A stretch of 64,000 bases of DNA from Paraburkholderia sp. UYCP14C (GTDB lineage: Bacteria; Pseudomonadota; Gammaproteobacteria; Burkholderiales; Burkholderiaceae): positions 1 to 64,000 of the forward strand of contig NZ_SELS01000027.1 of NCBI RefSeq assembly GCF_004197395.1, given 5' to 3'. Of this stretch, positions 45,851 to 54,991 are shown one piece after another. Numbering within the stretch: the stretch's first letter is position 1; each line of letters begins with the position of its first letter. A program made the position numbers and the translations under genes. The notes beneath the pieces were generated by a model that saw only the letters and a program-made list of their open reading frames with translations, was not told the origin of the DNA and did not search any database.

Positions 45851-46951
45851 ATGAACAAACGGATAGTGGGGCATGTGGCGGCGCTGGTCTTGTGCGCGGC
45901 GCCGTGGTTGACGGCCGCTGCGAAGGATACGCAGCTCAACGTGTATAACTGGTCCGACTACATCGCGAAGGACACGATCCCTAACTTCACCAAGCAGACC
46001 GGCGTCCAGGTCAAGTACGACAACTACGACAGCGACGACACGCTGCAGGCGAAGCTGCTTACCGGCAATTCGGGCTACGACATCGTCGTGCCGACCAGCA
46101 ACTATGCGGGCAAGCAGATCGCCGCGGGCATCTTCGCGCCGCTCGACAAATCGAAGCTGCCGAACCTGAAATACCTCGACCCGTCGCTGATGGCGCTCGT
46201 CGCCGGCGCCGATCCGGGCAACAAGTACGTGGTGCCCTGGGCGTACGGCACGACCGGCCTCGGCTACAACGTGACGAAGGTCCAGCAGATCCTCGGCAAG
46301 GACGTGCCGCTCGACAACTGGGACATCCTGTTCAAGCCGGAAAACATCTCGAAGCTGAAGGCCTGCGGCGTGTCGGTGCTCGACGCGCCGGACCAGATGT
46401 TCGCGGCCGCGCTGCACTACATGGGCAAGGATCCGATGAGCACGAACCCGGCCGACTATCGCGCCGCGCTCGAGATGATGAAGAAAATCCGCCCGTACAT
46501 CACGCAGTTCAATTCGTCGGGCTATATCAACGACCTGGTCGGCGGCGACGTCTGCTTCGCGTACGGCTGGTCGGGCGACGTCGTGATCGCCAAGCATCGC
46601 GCGCTCGAAGCGAAGAAGCCGTACAAGATCGAGTACTTCGTGCCGAAGGGCGGCGCGCCGGTGTGGTTCGACGTGATGGCGATTCCGAAGGACGCGAAGC
46701 ACAAGGAAGCCGCGCTCGAATGGATCAACTACATCGAGACGCCGCAGGTGCACGCCGCGATCACCAACGCCGTGTACTACCCGAGCGTCAACATGGAAGC
46801 GCGCAAGTACGTCGACAAGGACGTCGCGAACGATCCGGCCGTCTACCCGTCGCCGGAAACCATCAAGACGCTGTTCCTGCTGAAGCCGCTGCCGCAGGAA
46901 ATCCAGCGGCTGCAAACGCGGCTGTGGACCGAGTTCAAGTCCGGCCGCTAA
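45851..46951 (+). CDS. potF: Polyamine ABC transporter, periplasmic binding protein
   Basis: A 366-aa secreted protein: signal peptide MNKRIVGHVAALVLCAAPWL TAAAK, then mature DTQLNVYNWSDYIAKDTIPN, the signature N-terminus of PotD/PotF proteins. GYDIVVPTSNYAGKQI and YGTTGLGYNVTKV line the ligand cleft. It binds putrescine or a related amine for the PotGHI permease encoded next. GGAGAACGGG precedes the start. Confidence 0.94.
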   Translation: MNKRIVGHVAALVLCAAPWLTAAAKDTQLNVYNWSDYIAKDTIPNFTKQTGVQVKYDNYDSDDTLQAKLLTGNSGYDIVVPTSNYAGKQIAAGIFAPLDKSKLPNLKYLDPSLMALVAGADPGNKYVVPWAYGTTGLGYNVTKVQQILGKDVPLDNWDILFKPENISKLKACGVSVLDAPDQMFAAALHYMGKDPMSTNPADYRAALEMMKKIRPYITQFNSSGYINDLVGGDVCFAYGWSGDVVIAKHRALEAKKPYKIEYFVPKGGAPVWFDVMAIPKDAKHKEAALEWINYIETPQVHAAITNAVYYPSVNMEARKYVDKDVANDPAVYPSPETIKTLFLLKPLPQEIQRLQTRLWTEFKSGR

Positions 46952-46981
46952 GCGCGGCAACAAACAGATAAGCAGCCTATG

Positions 46982-47010
46982 AAGCCCTCGGTGTTCACCG
47001 GGGGCTTTGT
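46982..47010 (+). terminator. Hairpin between potF and potG
   Basis: AAGCCCTCGGT, a short loop, then ACCGGGGGCTTT pairs over 11 bp with one wobble and is followed by a weak T-run. It probably attenuates read-through so that PotF is made in excess over the membrane components. Confidence 0.65.
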
Positions 47011-47038
47011 TCGTCAAACGCCGGAGTGAAGCAGCATT

Positions 47039-48208
47039 ATGATGAGTAGTGACCAGCCGGGCGCGCTGGCCGGGACGGCCGTGCCGTCGACGGGCCCGAA
47101 TGCCGTTACCGACGACGCAGCGGAACAGTTCATCCAGATCGTCGACGTCGTGAAGAAGTTCGGCGAGACCGTCGCGGTCAAAGGTGTCAACCTGACGGTG
47201 AAAAAGGGCGAGCTGTTCGCGCTGCTCGGCAGCTCGGGCTGCGGCAAGTCCACCCTGCTGCGCATGATGGCCGGGCTCGAAACCGTGACGTCAGGCAAGA
47301 TCCTGATCGATGGCGAAGACCTCGCGCAACTGCCGCCGTATCGCCGGCCGGTCAACATGATGTTCCAGTCGTACGCGCTGTTTCCGCACATGACCGTCGA
47401 GGCGAACGTCGCGTTCGGCCTGAAGCAGGAAGGCGTGCCGAAGGCCGAGCTGAAAGACCGCGTGCACAACGCGCTCGAACTCGTGCAGATGGGCCGCTTC
47501 GCGAAGCGCAAGCCGCATCAGCTGTCGGGCGGGCAGCAGCAGCGCGTCGCGCTCGCGCGTTCGCTCGTCAAGCGGCCGAAGCTGCTGCTGCTCGACGAAC
47601 CGATGTCGGCGCTCGACAAGCAGATCCGCCAGCGCACGCAGATCGAGCTCGTCAACATTCTCGACCAGGTCGGCGTCACCTGCATGATGGTCACGCACGA
47701 TCAGGAAGAAGCGATGACGATGGCCAACCGCCTCGCCGTGATGAGCGAAGGCCAGATCGTGCAGCTCGGCACGCCGCATGAAGTCTACGAGTATCCGAAC
47801 AGCCGTTTCTCGGCGGAGTTCATCGGCTCGACCAATCTGTTCGAAGGTCACACGATCGAGGACGAACCCGATCACGTGTTCATCGAAACGCCGGATCTGC
47901 CGTGCCATCTGCACGTCAATCACGGCATCACCGGTCCGCTCGGCATGCCGGTGACGATCTCGGTGCGGCCCGAGCGCATCGCGCTCACGCGCAAGCCGCC
48001 CGAGGGCGCGTACAACTGGGGCCGGGGCGTCGTCACGAATATCGCGTACATGGGCGGCTATTCGCTGTATCACGTGAAGCTCGACGGCGGCAAGACCGTG
48101 ATCGCGAACGTGACGAGCCTCGCGCTCACCGAGATCGATCCGCCGTCCTGGGGCGATGAAGTCTACGTGCGCTGGAGCGCATCGGCCGGCGTGGTGCTGA
48201 CGTCATGA
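47039..48208 (+). CDS. potG: Polyamine ABC transporter ATPase
   Basis: A 389-aa ATPase: Walker A GSSGCGKST, Q-loop FQSYALFPHMTV, signature LSGGQQQRVALARSL, Walker B LLLLDEPMSALD, switch His in VTHDQEEA. The C-terminal TOBE domain (about 300-389) contains VSVRPER-like ISVRPERIALT. It pairs with PotH and PotI. The stop overlaps potH (ATGA). Confidence 0.95.
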   Translation: MMSSDQPGALAGTAVPSTGPNAVTDDAAEQFIQIVDVVKKFGETVAVKGVNLTVKKGELFALLGSSGCGKSTLLRMMAGLETVTSGKILIDGEDLAQLPPYRRPVNMMFQSYALFPHMTVEANVAFGLKQEGVPKAELKDRVHNALELVQMGRFAKRKPHQLSGGQQQRVALARSLVKRPKLLLLDEPMSALDKQIRQRTQIELVNILDQVGVTCMMVTHDQEEAMTMANRLAVMSEGQIVQLGTPHEVYEYPNSRFSAEFIGSTNLFEGHTIEDEPDHVFIETPDLPCHLHVNHGITGPLGMPVTISVRPERIALTRKPPEGAYNWGRGVVTNIAYMGGYSLYHVKLDGGKTVIANVTSLALTEIDPPSWGDEVYVRWSASAGVVLTS

Positions 48209-49137
48209 AAGATGCGCTTTCCTCGTTTTTCGCATGGCCGGTGCGGCGACTGAAGCTCACGGGCCGCACCGCGGTGGTGGCAGGGCCGTTCGTCTGGCTG
48301 CTGCTGTTTTTCCTCGTGCCGTTCCTGCTGGTCGTGAAGATCAGCTTCGCCGATTCGCAGCTCGGCATTCCGCCGTACACACAGCTCGTCAACTTCGCGG
48401 AAGGCGCGCTGCACATCACGCTCGATCTGTCGCACTACGCGTTTCTGCTGACCGACAGTCTGTACTTCGCGACCTATGTGAATTCGGTCGTGGTCGCGGC
48501 GATTTCGACCGTGCTGTGTCTGCTGATCGGCTATCCGATGGCGTACTACATCGCGCGCTCGAATCCGGCCACCCGCAATCTGCTGATGATGGCCGTGATG
48601 CTGCCGTTCTGGACCTCGTTCCTGATCCGCGTGTACGCGTGGATCGGCATTCTGAAGAACAACGGGCTGCTGAATAACTTCCTGATGTCGATCGGGCTGA
48701 TCCATTCGCCGATCGAGCTGTATCACACGAACACGGCGGTCTATATCGGCATGGTCTATTCGTATCTGCCGTTTCTCGTGATGCCGCTTTACGCGCACCT
48801 CGTGAAAATGGACCTGACCTTGCTCGAAGCCGCTTACGACCTCGGCGCGAAGCCGTGGAAGGCGTTCTGGCAGATCACGCTGCCGCTGTCGAAGAACGGC
48901 ATCATCGCGGGCTGCCTGCTGGTGTTCATTCCGGCGGTCGGCGAGTACGTGATTCCTGAGCTGCTCGGCGGCGCGAATACGCTGATGATCGGCCGCGTGA
49001 TGTGGAATGAGTTCTTCGACAACGCCGACTGGCCGATGGCGTCCGCCGTCACGTGCGCGATGGTGTTGCTGCTGCTGGTGCCGATGGCGCTGTTCCAGCA
49101 CTCGCAGGCGAAGGCATTGGAGGAGGGCCGCCAATGA
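48205..49137 (+). CDS. potH: Polyamine ABC transporter permease PotH
   Basis: A 310-aa inner-membrane permease with six segments. The EAA loop, LLEAAYDLGAKPWKAFWQIT LPLSKNGI, contacts the ATPase. VWLLLFFLVPFLLVVKISFA is the first segment. ATGA overlaps link it to potG before it and potI after it. Confidence 0.95.
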   Translation: MKDALSSFFAWPVRRLKLTGRTAVVAGPFVWLLLFFLVPFLLVVKISFADSQLGIPPYTQLVNFAEGALHITLDLSHYAFLLTDSLYFATYVNSVVVAAISTVLCLLIGYPMAYYIARSNPATRNLLMMAVMLPFWTSFLIRVYAWIGILKNNGLLNNFLMSIGLIHSPIELYHTNTAVYIGMVYSYLPFLVMPLYAHLVKMDLTLLEAAYDLGAKPWKAFWQITLPLSKNGIIAGCLLVFIPAVGEYVIPELLGGANTLMIGRVMWNEFFDNADWPMASAVTCAMVLLLLVPMALFQHSQAKALEEGRQ

Positions 49138-49952
49138 AGCCGAATCGCATGCTGCAGCTGATCGCTCTGGGCATCGGCTTTCTGTTTCTGTATATCCCGA
49201 TCGTCAGCCTCGTCGTGTATTCGTTCAACGAATCGCAGCTGGTCACCGTGTGGACGCGCTTTTCGACGCGCTGGTATGCGGCGCTGTTGCAGGACGACGA
49301 GCTCATCACGTCGGCGTGGTTGTCGCTGCGTATCGGCCTGCTGACGGCGTTCGCGTCGGTGATCATCGGCACGTGGGCCGGTTTCGTGCTCGCGCGCATG
49401 GGGCGCTTTCGCGGCTTCACGCTGTACACAGGCATGATCAACGCGCCGCTGGTAATCCCTGAAGTGATTCAGGGCATCTCGCTGTTGCTGCTGTTCATCG
49501 AAATGGCACGCTGGATCGGCTGGCCGGCCGAACGCGGCATCTTCACGATCTGGATCGGCCACGTGATGCTGTGTATTTCGTACGTCGCGATCATCGTGCA
49601 GTCGCGCGTGCGGGAGCTGCATCCGTCGCTCGAGGAAGCCGCGCTCGACCTCGGCGCGACACCGCTGCGGGTGTTCTTCTTCGTCACGCTGCCGCTGATT
49701 TCGCAGGCGCTGGTGTCGGGCTGGCTGCTGTCGTTCACGCTGTCGATCGACGATCTGGTGCTGTCCGCGTTTCTGTCGGGGCCTGGCTCGACGACCTTGC
49801 CGCTGGTCGTGTTCTCGCGCGTGCGTCTCGGTTTGAATCCGGAGATGAACGCGCTCGCGACGCTGTTCATCGCGGTCGTCACGGTCGGCGTCGTCGCGGC
49901 GAACTTCTTCATGCAGCGCGCGGAGCGCAAGCGGGCCGTGATGGCGGTTTGA
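49134..49952 (+). CDS. potI: Polyamine ABC transporter permease PotI
   Basis: A 272-aa permease, six membrane segments, with the EAA loop LEEAALDLGATPLRVFFFVT LPLISQ. Its ATG at 49134 overlaps the potH stop and follows GGAGGG. It completes the potFGHI operon. A 42-aa hydrophobic ORF follows after 16 bp. Confidence 0.95.
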   Translation: MKPNRMLQLIALGIGFLFLYIPIVSLVVYSFNESQLVTVWTRFSTRWYAALLQDDELITSAWLSLRIGLLTAFASVIIGTWAGFVLARMGRFRGFTLYTGMINAPLVIPEVIQGISLLLLFIEMARWIGWPAERGIFTIWIGHVMLCISYVAIIVQSRVRELHPSLEEAALDLGATPLRVFFFVTLPLISQALVSGWLLSFTLSIDDLVLSAFLSGPGSTTLPLVVFSRVRLGLNPEMNALATLFIAVVTVGVVAANFFMQRAERKRAVMAV

Positions 49953-49968
49953 GTTCACGCGACGGACC

Positions 49969-50097
49969 ATGGCCATGATCGAGTCCCTTCTCCAGGTGCT
50001 GGACTGGGAGCCGCTTTACCGGCTGTGGGAGCTGATCGTGCTCATCCTGAAGTTTCTGTGGGATCTGTTGCTGTTACTGGGCGGCGGCGGGCGGTAA
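49969..50097 (+). CDS. Small hydrophobic protein, 42 aa, after potI
   Basis: ATG 49969 (or the second ATG at 49975) encodes MAMIESLLQVLDWEPLYRLW ELIVLILKFLWDLLLLLGGG and ends GR before TAA. A Trp-rich amphipathic start precedes a leucine-rich membrane segment and a Gly-Gly-Gly-Gly-Arg tail. It begins 16 bp after potI on the same strand, so it may be co-transcribed and associate with the transporter. The ribosome binding site is weak. It is not a family I recognise. Confidence 0.45.
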   Translation: MAMIESLLQVLDWEPLYRLWELIVLILKFLWDLLLLLGGGGR

Positions 50098-50145
50098 CTG
50101 AATGCGCCGGCCCCACGCGCGGGCCGGCGGCTCGCAGTCGTTCGC

Positions 50146-51150
50146 TCAGGTGGTTCGCTGGCGCGCCTGAGCGCTCGTGGGTCCGTGGGCCGGGACGGGC
50201 GTTGCCAGAAACTCGCGCAGATCGGCCAGCACGCGCTCGGGCGCTTCTTCCATCGGAATATGGCCAAGCTCCGCATACATGACCGATTTCGCACCCGGTA
50301 TGCGGCTCGCGAATTCGGCCGCATGCGCGGTCGGAATCCAGCGGTCTTTCGCGCCCCATAGCACGAGCGTGGGCACGTCGAGCGTTGTCAGCGCGTCGGT
50401 ATCCAGATGGTTGAAATCGAGCGTCGGCACCATTTTGCCGATCGCGGTGCGCGTGTCTTCGCCCTGGAAGAACTCGACGTAGCGGCGCAGCGTCAGCGCG
50501 TCGATCTTGCGCGGATCGCCGTACACGTCGCGCACCGCGCTCCGGACGATCGCGTCCGGCAGACACCACGGCGAACTCGCGCGCACGAGCGCGCTGTTGA
50601 AAAGGTCGATGTAGATCGGCAGCTTCATCGGAAAACCGGCCGAATCGATCAGCACGAGCCGCTCGACCGCGCCGCGATGACGCAGCGCGTAATCCCACGA
50701 GATCAAACCGCCGAGCGAATTGCCGATCAGCGTCGCGCGTTCGATGCCGAGCGCCTGCAGGAACGTATCGATGAACCGGCGGTAGGTCGGCAGGTTCATC
50801 GTTTCGATCGCACCGCTCGCCGAGCGTAGTGGCCCGGTTACGCCGAACGGCGGCAGATCGAGGCGGATCACGCGGTGCTCGCGCTTCAGCTCATCGGCGA
50901 CGCGATTCCAGGTATGCAGCGACGACGCGAAGCCGTGAATCATCACGATCGGATTGCCGTTGACCGCGCCTGGTCCCTCGTCGACGTAGTGCACGTCCGC
51001 GCCCATGATCTGCACGAATTGCGAGCCGCTTTGCGTATAGCGTCGTCGCAGATCGGTGCGCGACACGCTCGTGATGCCGAGGCGCGCCGCGAGCGAGCGG
51101 CGCGGCAACGGGGCGGTGGACGAAGATGAAGTGGAGTCGTTTGTTGTCAC
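50146..51150 (-). CDS. Alpha/beta-hydrolase
   Basis: A 334-aa alpha/beta-hydrolase. IVMIHGFASSLHTWNRVADE is the HG oxyanion region, LIGNSLGGLISWDYAL holds the nucleophile Ser, LVLWGAKDRWIP the acid Asp, and ELGHIPMEEAPERV the catalytic His. It starts 40 bp downstream of the flavin monooxygenase stop on the same strand, so they are probably co-transcribed. It may hydrolyse the ester or lactone made by that enzyme. No cleavable signal peptide is evident, though the first ~35 residues are a polar extension. Confidence 0.88.
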   Translation of the reverse strand: MTTNDSTSSSSTAPLPRRSLAARLGITSVSRTDLRRRYTQSGSQFVQIMGADVHYVDEGPGAVNGNPIVMIHGFASSLHTWNRVADELKREHRVIRLDLPPFGVTGPLRSASGAIETMNLPTYRRFIDTFLQALGIERATLIGNSLGGLISWDYALRHRGAVERLVLIDSAGFPMKLPIYIDLFNSALVRASSPWCLPDAIVRSAVRDVYGDPRKIDALTLRRYVEFFQGEDTRTAIGKMVPTLDFNHLDTDALTTLDVPTLVLWGAKDRWIPTAHAAEFASRIPGAKSVMYAELGHIPMEEAPERVLADLREFLATPVPAHGPTSAQARQRTT

Positions 51151-51190
51151 GTTATTTGCCTCCCTTTGTGGTTCAAAACATCGTGCCGAA

Positions 51191-52681
51191 TCAACGTGCG
51201 AAGCGGTAATCCTGCGGCCGCACGCGCCGCGTACGCTTGCGAAAGCTGAACGTGAAGCCGGGCCAGATCGCGGTGACCTTGCCGCTGCGGGTCTGATACC
51301 AGCTGTGGCAGCCGCTCGTCCACACCGCGTGCTGCATGTCCTGCTGCAGACGTGCGTTGAAATCGCGCTGCACGTCGGCGCGCAAGGTCATCGTGCGCGC
51401 GTTCTGTTTGCGCAGCACGCGCAGGCAATCGCCGATGTAGCGCAACTGCGACTCGATCATGTAGATCATCGAGTTATGGCCGAGCCCGGTGTTCGGGCCG
51501 GCGATCATGAAGAAGTTCGGGAAGTTCGCGATGCTCGTGCCGAGATACGCTTCGGGGCCGTCGCTCAGCCATAGCGTGCTGAGGTCGGTGCCGTCGAGAC
51601 CGGTCACTTCGAACGGCGCGCGCACGTCGTTGACCTGGAAACCCGTGCCGCAGATGATCGCGTCCGCGCGATGATGCACGCCATCTTCGGTCACGATGCC
51701 ATCGGCGACGATCTCGCGAATGCCGCTCGTCACGACGTCGACATTGGGCTGACAGACGGCCGGGTAATAGTCGCTCGACAGCAGCACGCGCTTGCAGCCG
51801 AGCCGGTAGTTCGGCGTGAGCTTCGCGCGCAGCGCCGGGTCTTTCACGCGGCGCTCCAGATAACTGAGGCCGAACTTCATCGGCGTCTTCATCAGCTTCG
51901 GATTGACGACGAACGCGATCCCACGCGATTCGAGCTGCCAATAGATCGCATGACGGACGACGCGCTGCGTGAATGGCAGTGTGCGGAACAGCCACTGCGC
52001 GCGCGCGCCGATCGGCTTGTCACGCTTGGGCATCACCCACGGCGCGGTACGCTGGAACAGGTCCAGATGCGCGACGCGCGGCTGGATTTGCGGCACGAAC
52101 TGGATCGCGCTCGCGCCGGTGCCGATCACCGCGACGCGTTTGCCGTCGAGCGGATAGGCGTGATCCCAGCGCGCCGAATGGAACAGCTTGCCTTCGAAAC
52201 GTTCGATGCCGGCGATGCGCGGCAGCGCGGGACGCGACAGCGGACCGTTCGCTGCGATCAGCACGTCGGCCTCGATGGTTTCGTGCGCGCCGTTCGTGTC
52301 GAGTTCGACGAGCCAGATCTGCCGCGCTTCGTCGAAGCGCGCGGTGCTCACTTTCGCATTGCAGCGCACGTAGCGATCGACTCCGTATTTGCGCGCGCAG
52401 TGCTGCAGATACGCGAGAATTTCGGCCTGGCTGCTGAACGAGCGCGACCACGCCGGATTCGCCTCGAACGAAAACGAATAGAGATGCGACGGGACATCGC
52501 AGGCCGCGCCGGGGTAGGTATTGTCGCGCCACGTGCCGCCGATGCCGCTCGCGGCCTCATAGACCGTAAACGACGTGATACCCATCTGCTGCAGACGGAT
52601 GGCCATGCCGATGCCGGCAAAGCCACTGCCGACGATCGCAATGCGCGGCGTGGTGGATGAAGCGGAAGGGGCAGGCGTCAC
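51191..52681 (-). CDS. Flavin monooxygenase, Baeyer-Villiger type
   Basis: A 496-aa FAD- and NADPH-dependent monooxygenase. PRIAIVGSGFAGIGMAIRLQ is the FAD-binding GxGxxG, FEGKLFHSARWDH is the FxGxxxHxxxW fingerprint of class B Baeyer-Villiger/FMO enzymes, and VAVIGTGASAIQFVPQI binds NADPH. It would insert oxygen next to a ketone to give an ester or lactone. GTG 52681 with GGAGA about 6 nt upstream is preferred over the frame start at 52837, whose extra 52 residues do not resemble the family. It is divergent from a TetR gene and upstream of a hydrolase. Confidence 0.88.
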   Translation of the reverse strand: MTPAPSASSTTPRIAIVGSGFAGIGMAIRLQQMGITSFTVYEAASGIGGTWRDNTYPGAACDVPSHLYSFSFEANPAWSRSFSSQAEILAYLQHCARKYGVDRYVRCNAKVSTARFDEARQIWLVELDTNGAHETIEADVLIAANGPLSRPALPRIAGIERFEGKLFHSARWDHAYPLDGKRVAVIGTGASAIQFVPQIQPRVAHLDLFQRTAPWVMPKRDKPIGARAQWLFRTLPFTQRVVRHAIYWQLESRGIAFVVNPKLMKTPMKFGLSYLERRVKDPALRAKLTPNYRLGCKRVLLSSDYYPAVCQPNVDVVTSGIREIVADGIVTEDGVHHRADAIICGTGFQVNDVRAPFEVTGLDGTDLSTLWLSDGPEAYLGTSIANFPNFFMIAGPNTGLGHNSMIYMIESQLRYIGDCLRVLRKQNARTMTLRADVQRDFNARLQQDMQHAVWTSGCHSWYQTRSGKVTAIWPGFTFSFRKRTRRVRPQDYRFAR

Positions 52682-52877
52682 GGCGGTCTCCGGGCGGGGC
52701 GAAAGCGGCGGGTGAAACGACAGTGGCTGCCGCGCGCTGGGTTCGCGCGGCGCGACAGCCGGCAGCGAAATCGCGCGTCTACACCTGCCTGCGCCAAGCT
52801 TAACGCGCAGGGTAGACAACTGTGCACATCGCGTCAAGATCGTTTAGAGTGCAGCTAATAAACGCGCATACCGCGCG

Positions 52878-53561
52878 ATGATTGAACGCACGATGACCAC
52901 CGTCTCCGAAGCAGCGTCCGTCGCCGGCGCGGAGTTGCCGCCCGGCAAGCGCAAGCTGATCGAAGCCGCGCTGCGGCTGACCGCCGGTGGGCGCAGTTTC
53001 GCGAGCCTCGGCTTGCGCGAGCTCGCGCGCGAGGCGGGGCTCAATCCGAACACGTTCTACCGCCATTTCAGCGCGCTCGACGAACTTGCGCGCGAAGCCG
53101 TCGCCTCGGTGAGCCGGCGGCTGCGGCCGATGCTGCGGCGTGAGCGCTGGCTCGCCGCGCACGACGAACCGCACAGCGTGCCGCGGCGCGCGTGCGTCGC
53201 GTTCTTCGCATTCGCGCTCGCGAACCGCGAGGCGTTCCTGAGCGCGCTGGCCGAATACCACGGCACGTCGCCGGCTTTGCGCGACGCGGTGCGTGCGAAC
53301 CTGCACGAGGTATCGGCGGAAATGGCGGACGATGTCGTGCAGCTCGAACTGATGCCGCGACTCGCGCGCGAGACCGTCGACGAAGTCTGCACGCAGATCG
53401 TGCTGCAGCTGTTTCATCTATCCGCTGAATACATCGACGCGAACGACGCGCGCCGCGACGCGTTGATCGATTACGCGGAGCGTTTCATCGTGCGGCTGTT
53501 CGCGGGGGCGGTCGTACTCGCGCAGCAGGACGGCAGCCGGGCGGAGCCGGCGCGGGCGTGA
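52878..53561 (+). CDS. TetR family transcriptional regulator
   Basis: A 227-aa TetR protein: helix-turn-helix GKRKLIEAALRLTAGGRSFA SLGLRELAREAGLNPNTFYR HF (residues 24-66), then a mostly helical ligand domain. It resembles FabR/DesT-like regulators in the ASLGLRELAREAGLNPNTFYRHF-type helix, which often respond to acyl compounds. It is divergent from the monooxygenase across about 196 bp and is likely the local repressor of the monooxygenase-hydrolase pair. Confidence 0.88.
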   Translation: MIERTMTTVSEAASVAGAELPPGKRKLIEAALRLTAGGRSFASLGLRELAREAGLNPNTFYRHFSALDELAREAVASVSRRLRPMLRRERWLAAHDEPHSVPRRACVAFFAFALANREAFLSALAEYHGTSPALRDAVRANLHEVSAEMADDVVQLELMPRLARETVDEVCTQIVLQLFHLSAEYIDANDARRDALIDYAERFIVRLFAGAVVLAQQDGSRAEPARA

Positions 53562-53594
53562 CCTGAACGAAGGCGGTGCACAAAACCGGCAAGC

Positions 53595-53630
53595 AAAAAA
53601 ACAGGCTCCGCGAAGGAGCCTGTTTCTTAT
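53595..53630. terminator. Bidirectional terminator, TetR and TPR genes
   Basis: AAAAAACAGGCTCC-gcgaa-GGAGCCTGTTTCTT: a 10-bp stem with A- and T-rich flanks between convergent genes. Confidence 0.85.
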
Positions 53631-53654
53631 TAGACGCGCATCGATCGGGTTCGA

Positions 53655-54821
53655 TCAGGTATCGGTCCAACCGGAATCGTCGCTGCTGCCCATGTCGATG
53701 CCGCCGCCGCTGCCGTCGTCGTTCCAGTCGTTCGAACCCTGACCGAAGTCGAGGCCGCCGGCGTTTGCACCGTCGTTGCCGCGCCGGCGCAGTTCGTCGG
53801 GGTCGACGAGCACGTCGCGCTCGACCACGCGGTCACGCCCGTGACTGAGCGCTTCGCCAAGCAGCACGCCGGTCAGCAGACCGCCCATGCCGCCGCCCAT
53901 GCCACCGCCTTGCTGCACGATGACCTGCGGCTGCTGCTGCGGATAAGGCGGCTGCGGACTGCCGAAGCGCTCGGCCTCCTGCGCATACGCCGATTGCTGG
54001 CCGCTGCCCACGGACGCGGCGGTCGGATCGGGCCGGCCGTCGGCGCGCGCGCGCAGGCTCGCGAGGCGCTGCTCGAACTCGTCGAGCGCATAAGGCGGCA
54101 GCGGATTCTTGCCGTTCGACAGCGTTTCGACGGCGCCGCGCAGTTGCTCTTCGGTCGCTTCGACGTCTTTCTCGAGAAGTTCGTGACCCGGCGCGGTGGA
54201 GAGCTTCACGTCGAGCTTGATCGAACGCACCGTGTTGAGCATCTCGGTTGCGCGCTTCAATTGCGCGCGGCGATCCTCGTCGGCGCGCGTGTCTTCCTGG
54301 CTGCGCGCGCGGCGCAAGGTCCAGCGCAGCACGAGCGCGATCGCCGCGATCAGAACAATGATACCGATCCACATACCTACCCCCGGACCATGCCGTAGTT
54401 GCGCTTGCGACGCCATCGCCGACGGTTGCTGCACAGCAGGCGCATTCTGCTGAGCGAACGGATTCGTGGCGTGACGGGTGACGTTGCCGCCCGCGCTTTG
54501 CGCATCGCGGCGCAGGCGCGCTTCGGTTTGCGCGAAGCGACTCGGGTCGGTGAAGCGGATCTGCGGATCGAGCGTCTTCGCCTGTTGGATCTGCGCGAGC
54601 GCTTCGGCGGAACGACCTTCGCGATCGAGCACCTGAGCGTACAGATAGTGCGCGTGGGCGTTGTTCGGATGCGCTTGCAACACTTCGGTGAGGCCGGCGT
54701 CGGCCTGCTGCCAGTTGCCCTGCGACATCGCCGATTCGATTTGCTGAACGGTCGGCACCGCAAACGCCGCGGCCGACACGAGCAGCAGCGAAGCGAAGGC
54801 GGTTGCGAAAAGTTTTTTCAT
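53655..54821 (-). CDS. Tetratricopeptide-repeat membrane protein
   Basis: A 388-aa exported protein: signal peptide MKKLFATAFASLLLVSAAAF A, then two TPR-like repeats (about 25-95: SAMSQGNWQQADAGLTEVLQ, AHAHYLYAQVLDREGRSAEA). A single membrane segment, GMWIGIIVLIAAIALVLRWT, is at about 150-170. A helical region follows, then a Gln/Gly/Asp-rich tail with QQGGGMGGGMGGLL and an acidic end. The TPR part would be periplasmic and the tail cytoplasmic. It is downstream of the PspA gene on the same strand across 170 bp. That gap holds a TACTGC simple repeat. A role in envelope stress response is suggested by the neighbour only. Confidence 0.75.
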   Translation of the reverse strand: MKKLFATAFASLLLVSAAAFAVPTVQQIESAMSQGNWQQADAGLTEVLQAHPNNAHAHYLYAQVLDREGRSAEALAQIQQAKTLDPQIRFTDPSRFAQTEARLRRDAQSAGGNVTRHATNPFAQQNAPAVQQPSAMASQAQLRHGPGVGMWIGIIVLIAAIALVLRWTLRRARSQEDTRADEDRRAQLKRATEMLNTVRSIKLDVKLSTAPGHELLEKDVEATEEQLRGAVETLSNGKNPLPPYALDEFEQRLASLRARADGRPDPTAASVGSGQQSAYAQEAERFGSPQPPYPQQQPQVIVQQGGGMGGGMGGLLTGVLLGEALSHGRDRVVERDVLVDPDELRRRGNDGANAGGLDFGQGSNDWNDDGSGGGIDMGSSDDSGWTDT

Positions 54822-54991
54822 TTGCAGACCGGGCGGGGCGCGCCCGTCTCCATCAGTCGATTGCGGTGGCTGCCTGCGGCGGCCGGTATGCCGGTGCGTT
54901 CAGGAGCGAGCGCACCGGCATGTACTGCTACTGCTACTGCTGTTGTCATTGCTGTGCGTACTTGCCGTGAAGCGGCACACGCATCCGGCGC

